NCBI GenBank assembly: GCA_017861495.1
Contig: JAGFXW010000219.1
Coordinates: forward strand, 1 to 5,761
Length of the DNA stretch: 5,761 bases
Direction of reading: 5' to 3'
Origin: Bacillota bacterium
GTDB lineage: Bacteria; Bacillota_C; Negativicutes; CTSoil-072
The notes under the pieces were generated by a model that searched no databases, was not told the origin of the DNA, and worked only from the letters and a program-made list of their open reading frames with translations. Both the position numbers and the translations under genes were made by a program. This document shows, piece by piece, positions 1-5,013 of this stretch; position 1 is the stretch's first letter, and every line of letters starts with the position of its first letter.

Positions 1-98
1 GTTTTTACAACTATCCGGCCGAAGAAATTCCCGGCATCAAGAAAAAATTCATGCAAAAATTAATTCATCAATTAAAGGCTTCCGATTATTATATTTAA
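1..98 (+). CDS. C-terminal end of an unrecognised protein (5' end outside window)
   Basis: Reading from base 3, an open frame of 31 codons runs from the window edge to a TAA at 96-98. Its end reads FYNYPAEEIPGIKKKFMQKL followed by IHQLKASDYYI. It is lysine-rich, looks like a mixed helix ending in a Tyr-Tyr-Ile tail, and has sensible codon use. It is probably the tail of a real gene because the frame is open to the edge and is followed by an intergenic inverted repeat. The fragment is too short for me to assign a family or function. It lies on the same strand as the AtoE gene, 128 bases upstream of that gene's start. Confidence 0.5.
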   Translation, partial: FYNYPAEEIPGIKKKFMQKLIHQLKASDYYI

Positions 99-111
99 CG
101 TAACCAACCGC

Positions 112-143
112 TTTCCGCCGATCCTGCACAAGTTCGGCGGAAA
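112..143. repeat. Perfect 10-bp inverted repeat between the partial gene and atoE
   Basis: The arms TTTCCGCCGA (112-121) and TCGGCGGAAA (134-143) are exact reverse complements around a 12-base loop, starting 13 bases after the stop of the upstream gene. It would form a stable GC-rich hairpin in RNA from either strand. No run of T follows on either strand, so it is not a standard intrinsic terminator. It could be a weak or Rho-assisted terminator, an mRNA 3'-end stabiliser, or an operator. The position just after a stop codon favours a 3'-end role. Confidence 0.5.
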
Positions 144-212
144 CTGCCGGTTGCACTTATCGCTTTCGGAAAACGGTGTACATTTTCTGCAAGACTAAAA
201 AATTACATAAAA

Positions 213-222
213 AAGGAAGTGA
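213..222 (+). promoter_or_regulatory. Ribosome binding site that decides the atoE start
   Basis: AAGGAAGTGA matches the anti-Shine-Dalgarno complement AAGGAGGTGA at all but one base and lies 4 bases before the ATG at 227. An earlier in-frame ATG at 176 has no comparable site. It would add a 17-residue polar, lysine-rich extension (MYIFCKTKKLHKKGSDL) not expected in front of the first membrane helix of this family. The start at 227 is therefore preferred. Confidence 0.75.
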
Positions 223-226
223 CCTT

Positions 227-1555
227 ATGATCAATCGTTTAGTACTGTTTTTTGTGGATGTGATGCAAAAATATTTGCCAAACCCTTTTATCCTCGCCTG
301 GATTATTACCCTGGTCGTGTTTGGTCTAGCTATCGGTATCACCCATACGAATCCCTTAAAAACGATTCAATTCTGGGGCGATGATTTCTTTGGCATTTTG
401 TCCTTCGCTATGCAAATGACCTTACTAATCGTCAGCGGCTATGCCTTTGCGGTCGCGAAACCGATGGAACGGTTTTTACGGCGCATCGCCCGTATCCCGA
501 ATACGCCGAAACAAACTGTCTTATTTGTTGCCTTTGTTTCGATGGTTTTATATTGGTTCAACTGGGGCCTTGGCCTGATTGCCGGCGCCTTGCTGGCCCG
601 GGAAATTGCCAAAATCCGCCAGGACGTTGACTTCAGAGCTGTCGTTGCTGCTGCCTGGTGCGGTATTATCATTACTCACGGCGGCTTGTCGGCTTCCGTT
701 CCTCTTCTCTCTGCAACCCCTGGTCACTTTTTAGAAAAACAGATCGGCATTGTACCTTTATCTCTTACCATGTTCAATCCACAAACGATTTTCATTACGG
801 TCGTTTTGGCTGTTGTCATCCCATTTATCTGTCTGTTTCTCATCCCTAAAAAAGAGAAGATGGTCATTGTAGACCCGGCTTCCTTTAAAGAAGAAGATGA
901 GGCAAGTTTCGCCCCTATGCCGGCCAATCCTACCTTAGCTGACCGAATTGACCGCAGCAAGTTTATGAAATACAGTCTGGCGCTGGTCGGCACGGTTTAT
1001 ATTATCTACTTCTTTGCCACCAAAGGCTTCCAACTGAATATAAACATGTTGAACTTGATCTTTATTGTCCTTGGCGTCTGGCTGCATGACGATCTAATTT
1101 CCTATTCCAATGCCGTAACCAAAGGCGTTACCAGCGCCGGTGGAATTGTCCTCCAATTTCCTTTCTATGCCGCTATCATGGGCCTTATGAAAGGCAGCGG
1201 TCTTGTCTATGTGGTTTCCGATGCGTTGTTAAAGCTCGCATCCTATAATACGTTCGAGTTTTATTGCTTCCTCTCGTCCCTGGTTATTAGTATTTTTGTA
1301 CCGTCTGCAGGCGGGCACTGGGTCGTGCAAGCGCCCTTCATGCTGCCGGCGGCCAATGCCTTGGGCGTCGAACCTTGGAAAGTCATCATGGGCGTCGCCT
1401 GGGGCGAAAGCATCTGGAACGTCGTTTGTCCGTTCTGGGCCCTGCCGCTCTTGGCTATCGCCAATATCAGCATCCGGGATTTGATCGGCTTCTGTATTAT
1501 CTTGTTCTTTGTGGGAATTGTCGTCGCAACCGGCGGTATCTTCCTGTTCCCGTGA
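227..1555 (+). CDS. atoE: AtoE-family short-chain fatty acid permease
   Basis: This encodes a 442-residue polytopic inner-membrane transporter. In the AtoE family (TIGR00366/COG2031) the E. coli member takes up acetoacetate and other short-chain fatty acids. The match to E. coli AtoE as I remember it runs the whole length: a WGDDFFGILSFAMQM segment (about 50-64), NWGLGLIAGALLAREIAK (112-129), LSATPGH (161-167), a charged cytoplasmic loop (about 207-247), QFPFYAAIMGLM (310-321), FVPSAGGHWVVQAPF (357-371) and PFWALPLLAIA (402-412). About ten or more hydrophobic segments are visible. The length is normal for the family and nothing is broken. The start at 227 is chosen from its ribosome binding site. 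No acetoacetyl-CoA transferase or thiolase gene (atoDAB) is adjacent within the window, so the substrate (butyrate, acetoacetate or another short acid) is not shown by context. The gene appears to be transcribed alone, ending at a strong hairpin. No convincing sigma-70 or sigma-54 promoter was found in 99-226. Confidence 0.93.
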   Translation: MINRLVLFFVDVMQKYLPNPFILAWIITLVVFGLAIGITHTNPLKTIQFWGDDFFGILSFAMQMTLLIVSGYAFAVAKPMERFLRRIARIPNTPKQTVLFVAFVSMVLYWFNWGLGLIAGALLAREIAKIRQDVDFRAVVAAAWCGIIITHGGLSASVPLLSATPGHFLEKQIGIVPLSLTMFNPQTIFITVVLAVVIPFICLFLIPKKEKMVIVDPASFKEEDEASFAPMPANPTLADRIDRSKFMKYSLALVGTVYIIYFFATKGFQLNINMLNLIFIVLGVWLHDDLISYSNAVTKGVTSAGGIVLQFPFYAAIMGLMKGSGLVYVVSDALLKLASYNTFEFYCFLSSLVISIFVPSAGGHWVVQAPFMLPAANALGVEPWKVIMGVAWGESIWNVVCPFWALPLLAIANISIRDLIGFCIILFFVGIVVATGGIFLFP

Positions 1556-1578
1556 TAAATTACAATCTCTATAAACGC

Positions 1579-1615
1579 AGACCAGCTTTTGCCGTACGGC
1601 AAAAGCTGGTCTTTT
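1579..1615 (+). terminator. Intrinsic terminator downstream of atoE
   Basis: A perfect 34-base palindrome (1579-1612, arms beginning AGACCAGCTTTTGCC) folds into a 15-bp stem with a GTAC loop and is followed by TTT, continuing the T that closes the stem. It starts 23 bases after the atoE stop and sits between convergent genes. The T-run is short on the + strand. On the - strand the stem is followed by GCGTTTATAG, so it may act weakly on the DUF1232 transcript as well. Confidence 0.85.
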
Positions 1616-1646
1616 AGTCTATACAGACAGATAATCTCCTTCTTCT

Positions 1647-2024
1647 TTACCCTTCCACGATTTTCATCACGCCTTGGCCGAAAATACTGACGATTTTCAC
1701 TTTGGCCTTTTCCCGCACGGCGTCATCAATGTACATATGCGCCACCGCCAGCGCGAACGCTATAGCCACCGCATCATCGCCATAGCCGGCAACCGGCAAA
1801 AGATCAGGCACAAAATCCAAGGGAAGAATCAGATACCCCAGCGCCCCGTAAATTGTGGTTTTTACCTTCACCGGTACATCCGGCTTCCGGGTCACATAAT
1901 ACAGCTGCAACGCTTTGTAAACGAGAGCGGCGCCGAGTTCCTTCGCATACAGGAGAATTTTATCAAATAGCTTGTTTTGGGAATACTCTGTCTGATAAGC
2001 ATCATAGTTTTTCTGCCCCATCAT
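1647..2024 (-). CDS. DUF1232 (YkvA-like) family membrane protein
   Basis: This encodes a 125-residue protein of the DUF1232 family (PF06803; YkvA of Bacillus is a member). The diagnostic block is TRKPDVPVKVKTTIYGALGY followed by LILPLDFVPDLLPVAGYGDD (residues about 45-84): a hydrophobic hairpin around the conserved P-x-D-x-x-P-D-x-x-P motif. A second hydrophobic helix (AVAIAFALAVAHMY, about 85-98) precedes a basic C-terminal tail. The biochemical role of the family is unknown, and it is generally taken as a small membrane-associated protein. The first of two consecutive Met codons is chosen because AAAGGGGCGG lies about 6 bases upstream of it. The gene converges with atoE and diverges from the aldehyde oxidoreductase operon, and its job is not suggested by its neighbours. 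The length is normal and the frame intact. Confidence 0.88.
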   Translation of the reverse strand: MMGQKNYDAYQTEYSQNKLFDKILLYAKELGAALVYKALQLYYVTRKPDVPVKVKTTIYGALGYLILPLDFVPDLLPVAGYGDDAVAIAFALAVAHMYIDDAVREKAKVKIVSIFGQGVMKIVEG

Positions 2025-2074
2025 TGTCCGCCCCTTTCTTTCGTATTCAACCGGCCTGAACCAGCAACTCTCTC

Positions 2075-2212
2075 TTATATCCAGGTCCGCAATTTTGCAT
2101 CGCGCTGTTCTTTCTGTGCCTTCATTTTATCCCGAAGACTCCACCGCTGGCAAGCTTTCTTTTTCTTCTGTCGCTATGCAATTTTCTCAACAACCAGACC
2201 AAGGTTTTTCAT
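2075..2212 (-). pseudogene. Possible small lysine-rich gene interrupted by one in-frame TAG
   Basis: On the - strand an ATG at 2212, preceded by TAAGGTG about 8 bases upstream, opens a frame reading MKNLGLVVEKIA, then TAG (2174-2176), then RQKKKKACQRWSLRDKMKAQ and KEQRDAKLRTWI, with TAA at 2075-2077. That is 44 sense codons with a single internal stop. The composition (alternating Lys, Arg, Glu and Gln with periodic hydrophobics) resembles a short amphipathic or coiled-coil protein. I recognise no family. Purine-rich DNA gives such Lys/Glu-rich frames by chance, so this is tentative. It would lie directly upstream of, and on the same strand as, the DUF1232 gene. Confidence 0.22.
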
Positions 2213-2232
2213 GTTGGCCACACCTTATTCTT

Positions 2233-2274
2233 CCTTCCGGGCCTTTTTCCCTAACTTGTTGGCCGGGCGGAAGG
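2233..2274. repeat. Bulged GC-rich hairpin in the leader of the AOR operon
   Basis: CCTTCCG (2233-2239) pairs with CGGAAGG (2268-2274), and GGCC (2240-2243) pairs with GGCC (2261-2264). This gives 11 bp with a GGG bulge on the 3' side and a 17-base loop. No T-run follows on either strand, so it is not an ordinary terminator. It lies about 90 bases upstream of the oxidoreductase start and would be part of its 5' leader if transcription begins upstream. I could not match it to the molybdenum/tungsten cofactor riboswitch by eye. Confidence 0.35.
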
Positions 2275-2362
2275 TAAATCCTGTAGCCCTGTAGAATTTT
2301 TTGTTAATTGCAAAAGTAATTTTCTCAGGTGGACCGGATTATTTTCGGGAGGTTGATACAGG

Positions 2363-4066
2363 ATGCTGGATGCCATAGTACGGGTTAATATGAAAACTTT
2401 ATCCACCCGGTTGGATAAATTGCCGGATGCCTATCAATACCTGGCGGGGCGGGCTTTGTCTTCCCAGTTCTTGTCGGATGAAGTCCCCGCTTTCTGTGAA
2501 CCGCTGGGTCCGAATAACAAATTGGTGATCACCTGCGGCTTATTGGCCGGAACCACCACGTCCTGCGCCAACCGCCTTTCGATCGGCGCCAAAAGCCCGC
2601 TGACCGGCGGTATCAAGGAAAGCAACGCCGGCGGAATCGCCGCCTACAAGATGGGCCGCATGGGAATCCGGGCCATCATCGTGGAAGACATTCGCGAAGA
2701 TGACCAATGGTATATCCTGCATATCAGCAAAGAAACGACGACCTTACAATCGGCAAATCATCTGCACAACAAGGGCTTAACCGAGAAGGCTTCCCTTCTT
2801 TACCAGGAATACGGAAAGAAAGTCGGCATCATCCTCCTCGGGCCGGCCGGAGAAAAACGGTTGCTAACGGCAGGAATTGCCAACAACGACACGGACGGCG
2901 TACCAAGCCGGTTCAGCGGACGCGGCGGGCTCGGCGCGGTAATGGGCGCCAAGCATTTGCTGGGTATCGTCTTGGATGACGGTACCAGCGAGACGCCGCA
3001 GGCGCAGGATCGCCAGCAATTCGCGGAAAAAGTCCGCGAATTTCACAAGATGCTCCTTTCTTCCCCGCAAACCGCCGAATTCTTTCCCAAATACGGCACG
3101 GCAGGCATGATGGAAGTGACCAATGCACTGGGCGGTCTGCCGACCCGCAATTTTCAGACCGGCTCTTTCGCCGGCGCGGAAAAAATTAACGGCGATGCCT
3201 TGTACCAAACCATCACGGCCCGAGGCGGCGAGGGAACGCCTACCCATTCCTGCATGCCGGGCTGCCTGGTCCGCTGTTCCAATATTTTTGCCGACAAGAA
3301 CGGCCGCAAAGTCGTCACGCCATTAGAATATGAAACCCTGACCCTCCTTGGTTCCAATCTGCAGATCGACGACCTGGATTTCATTGCCGAACTCAATTAC
3401 TTATGCAACGACTATGGCGTCGATACCATTGAAATCGGCTGCGCCATCGGCGTTGCCATGGAAGCAGGCGTGCTGAAATTTGGCGACCAGGCCGCGATCC
3501 GCGATATCATGCGCCAGGTTATTGCCGATACATACCTGGGAAAAATTATCGCCTCCGGCTGCGTTGTGACCGGTAAAGTGTTTGGTGTTCGCCGTATTCC
3601 AGCCGTAAAAGGCCAAGGGATGGCTGCTTACGAACCGCGAGCCATCAAGGGAACCGGCGTAACCTACGCAACATCGGCGATGGGCGCAGACCATACCGCC
3701 GGCAACGTAACCCGGGCCAACCTCCGTCATGATTCCAAAGACCAGCAAGTTCCTGCGTCGCGGAACGCGCAAATCGGCGTATCGCTTATCGATATGCTTG
3801 GTTTTTGCATCATGATTGCACCCGGACTGAAAACCCGCGATATCCTGGTTGAAATGATTAATGCGTATCATGGTTGGAACCTCTCGTTGCAGGACCTGGA
3901 ACAAATCGCCCGCCAAAACCTCAACCGGGAATTGGAATTTAACCGCCAAGCCGGCTTCAACAAGGTACACGACCGTTTGCCGGAACATTTTTACGAAGAA
4001 ACCAACCCGGCAACCAACAGCGTGTTTGATATTAATGAAGACGACTTGGCAGAAATGTCGTTTTAA
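2363..4066 (+). CDS. Aldehyde:ferredoxin oxidoreductase (AOR) family protein
   Basis: This encodes a 567-residue member of the AOR family, cytoplasmic enzymes with a tungsten (sometimes molybdenum) bis-pterin and one 4Fe-4S cluster. They oxidise aldehydes to acids with ferredoxin as acceptor, or run in reverse. The N-terminal pterin domain shows SIGAKSPLTGGIKESNAGG (73-91) and FSGRGGLGAVMGAKHL (184-199). The middle and C-terminal domains show KYGTAGMMEVTNALGGLPTR (243-262), the CMPGCLVRC cluster motif (Cys297, 301, 305), EYETLTLLGSNLQIDDL (322-338), AYEPRAIKGTGVTYATSAMG (422-441) with GADH (441-444), and DMLGFC (477-482), whose Cys482 matches the fourth cluster ligand. The length is slightly below the usual 600-620 residues. 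The N-terminus is short and lacks the common Gly-rich start. The first three cysteines are spaced C-x3-C-x3-C, unlike C-x2-C-x3-C in Pyrococcus AOR, which suggests a divergent subfamily. The start is set by GGGAGGT 9 bases upstream. It is first in an operon with a MoaD-like gene 14 bases behind it. Family placement is firm, but the aldehyde substrate is unknown. Confidence 0.93.
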   Translation: MLDAIVRVNMKTLSTRLDKLPDAYQYLAGRALSSQFLSDEVPAFCEPLGPNNKLVITCGLLAGTTTSCANRLSIGAKSPLTGGIKESNAGGIAAYKMGRMGIRAIIVEDIREDDQWYILHISKETTTLQSANHLHNKGLTEKASLLYQEYGKKVGIILLGPAGEKRLLTAGIANNDTDGVPSRFSGRGGLGAVMGAKHLLGIVLDDGTSETPQAQDRQQFAEKVREFHKMLLSSPQTAEFFPKYGTAGMMEVTNALGGLPTRNFQTGSFAGAEKINGDALYQTITARGGEGTPTHSCMPGCLVRCSNIFADKNGRKVVTPLEYETLTLLGSNLQIDDLDFIAELNYLCNDYGVDTIEIGCAIGVAMEAGVLKFGDQAAIRDIMRQVIADTYLGKIIASGCVVTGKVFGVRRIPAVKGQGMAAYEPRAIKGTGVTYATSAMGADHTAGNVTRANLRHDSKDQQVPASRNAQIGVSLIDMLGFCIMIAPGLKTRDILVEMINAYHGWNLSLQDLEQIARQNLNRELEFNRQAGFNKVHDRLPEHFYEETNPATNSVFDINEDDLAEMSF

Positions 4067-4080
4067 AGGAGCAATGCCCA

Positions 4081-4301
4081 ATGGCCGATATAACAGTCTA
4101 TGTGGAATGGAAGCTGCCGCAACGTCCCCGCAAGGCAGTTTCGCTGACGATCCCGGCCAACACGCAGGTCAAAGACTTTTTACAGCGCACTGTTCCGGAA
4201 ATAGATCCGAATGAAATCCTGGTGATCATCGACGGACGATGGATGCGTTCATTCCGTCCGGCTGCAAAATAGTCGTACTGCCTGTTTTATGCGGAGGTTA
4301 A
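4081..4301 (+). pseudogene. MoaD/ThiS-like sulfur carrier, frameshifted before the Gly-Gly tail
   Basis: The upstream frame (4081-4272, 63 codons, ribosome binding site AAAGGAG at 4065-4071) has the beta-grasp pattern of MoaD/ThiS proteins: a first strand ADITVYVEWK, a second strand and helix AVSLTIPANTQVKDFLQRT, and a third strand EILVIIDGRW. It then reads MRSFRPAAK and stops at TAG, without the C-terminal Gly-Gly that must be adenylated and thiocarboxylated in this family. The -1 frame over about 4245-4301 reads FIPSGCKIVVLPVLCGG and then TAA, a textbook MoaD ending (compare the family pattern LxDGDxVxLLPPVxGG). The coding sequence has therefore lost 3n+1 bases near the tandem GATGGATG at about 4239-4246, or the read has an error, or ribosomes shift frame. 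When intact, the protein would carry sulfur for the pterin dithiolene, plausibly for the AOR encoded 14 bases upstream. Without the tail the 63-residue product should be inactive as a sulfur carrier. The GGAGG at 4293-4297 is just the Gly-Gly codons. Confidence 0.8.
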
Positions 4302-4334
4302 GAAAAACAAATCGATCATTGAGGAGGGAACACG

Positions 4335-4904
4335 ATGCTTATTGACTTGGTAAAAAAGAACCGCAGCTACCGCCGTTTTTTCGAAGAGGAGCCCGTCACC
4401 CGGGAAACCTTGCTGAACTTGATCGACCTGGCCAGACTCAGTCCGTCAGGCGCCAACCGGCAACCCTTAAAGTATTATTTGTCGTACGAGAAAGAACAGA
4501 ACGAAAAAGTTTTTGCTTCTTTGGCCTGGGCCGGCTATTTAAGCGACTGGCAGGGTCCGGAGGCCGGCGAACGGCCAAGCGCCTACATCGTGATTGTGCA
4601 GGAAGAGAATTACAAAATGGGAAACCCGGCTGATACCGGGATCGCTGCACAGACGATTCTTCTGGGTGCCGTAGAAGCCGGTTTGGGCGGCTGCATGGTC
4701 GCTAATATCCAAAAGACGAAGCTGCGCGAGGCTCTCGCTATTCCCGACAACCAGGATATTCTGCTGGTACTTGCGCTGGGAAAACCGAAGGAAACCGTCG
4801 TCATCGACGAATTACAGCCTGACGGCGATATCAAGTATTGGCGCGACCAAGATCAGGTACACCACGTTCCGAAACGCAGATTGATAGAAATCATTTTGAA
4901 TTAG
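4335..4904 (+). CDS. Nitroreductase-family FMN-dependent oxidoreductase
   Basis: This encodes a 189-residue flavoprotein of the nitroreductase fold, which binds FMN in a dimer and reduces substrates with NAD(P)H or another donor. Visible family features are the N-terminal FMN phosphate-binding R-S-Y-R-R (10-14), LARLSPSGANRQPLKYYL (32-49), the helix DTGIAAQTILLGAVEAGLGG (100-119) followed by C-M-V, LVLALGKPKE (144-153) and the C-terminal DGDIKYWRD (163-171). The last resembles DGDIKYYRD-type endings I associate with clostridial members. The length is normal for the short class. The start is fixed by GAGGAGG (4321-4327), 7 bases upstream. It follows the MoaD-like gene by 33 bases on the same strand, so it is probably the third gene of the AOR operon. 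It could recycle a flavin or act on an AOR substrate or product, but nothing in the sequence specifies which. True nitro-compound reduction is not implied. Confidence 0.92.
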   Translation: MLIDLVKKNRSYRRFFEEEPVTRETLLNLIDLARLSPSGANRQPLKYYLSYEKEQNEKVFASLAWAGYLSDWQGPEAGERPSAYIVIVQEENYKMGNPADTGIAAQTILLGAVEAGLGGCMVANIQKTKLREALAIPDNQDILLVLALGKPKETVVIDELQPDGDIKYWRDQDQVHHVPKRRLIEIILN

Positions 4905-4953
4905 AATAGCCGGCCCTCGCTTCACTGCATTGCGCAAATGCGCCGTCCGACAT

Positions 4954-5010
4954 GAAAAGGAAGAAAGAACATTTGACCTTTACGGCCTGTTCTTTCTCCC
5001 TTTTCTTTTT
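4954..5010 (+). terminator. Intrinsic terminator of the AOR operon, probably bidirectional
   Basis: An 18-base arm at 4954-4971 (GAAAAGGAAGAAAGAACA) pairs with 4988-5005 (TGTTCTTTCTCCCTTTTC) with a single mismatch around a 16-base loop. It is followed by TTTTT at 5006-5010. It lies 49 bases after the nitroreductase stop and just beyond the stop of the convergent formate dehydrogenase gene. Read on the - strand, the 3' arm of the stem is also T-rich (TTCTTTCTTCCTTTTC), so it may stop both transcripts. Confidence 0.85.
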
Positions 5011-5013
5011 GTA

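Larger units (their letters stand above)
2025..2362. other. Divergent intergenic region, purine-rich on the - strand
   Basis: These 338 bases separate the starts of the DUF1232 gene (-) and the aldehyde oxidoreductase gene (+) and must hold both promoters. The + strand is strongly pyrimidine-rich from about 2030 to 2260. The region holds a hairpin at 2233-2274, a direct repeat of CCTGTAG (2280-2286 and 2288-2294), and two - strand open stretches that look like remains of small genes (2075-2212, and 2228-2338, which has no start codon). TAGAAT at 2292-2297 resembles a -10 box for the + strand but has no -35 box at the proper distance. No convincing promoter pair was found for either gene. The oxidoreductase leader carries an excellent ribosome binding site, GGGAGGT at 2347-2353. 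Confidence 0.6.

Noticed and set aside
176..226. Upstream ATG giving a 17-residue longer AtoE
   Set aside because: There is no good ribosome binding site at 176, the extension is polar and untypical of the family, and the ATG at 227 has a near-perfect site.
1977..2294. 105-codon + strand frame across the DUF1232 start and the intergenic region
   Set aside because: The translation is rich in Phe, Ser, Pro and Arg, as expected from pyrimidine-rich DNA. It overlaps the start of a convincing - strand gene and has no ribosome binding site or family match.
2292..2297. TAGAAT as a -10 promoter box for the AOR operon
   Set aside because: It matches 5 of 6 bases, but no -35-like hexamer is found 16-18 bases upstream, so it is not reported as a promoter.
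3401..4081. 226-codon open frame on the - strand, antisense to the AOR gene
   Set aside because: It lies wholly opposite a well-supported AOR coding region. Its translation has no recognisable domain, and it arises from the codon bias of the + strand gene.
4293..4300. GGAGGTTA as a ribosome binding site for a further gene
   Set aside because: No start codon follows at a suitable distance. The bases are explained as the Gly-Gly codons of the MoaD-like tail, and the nitroreductase has its own site at 4321-4327.
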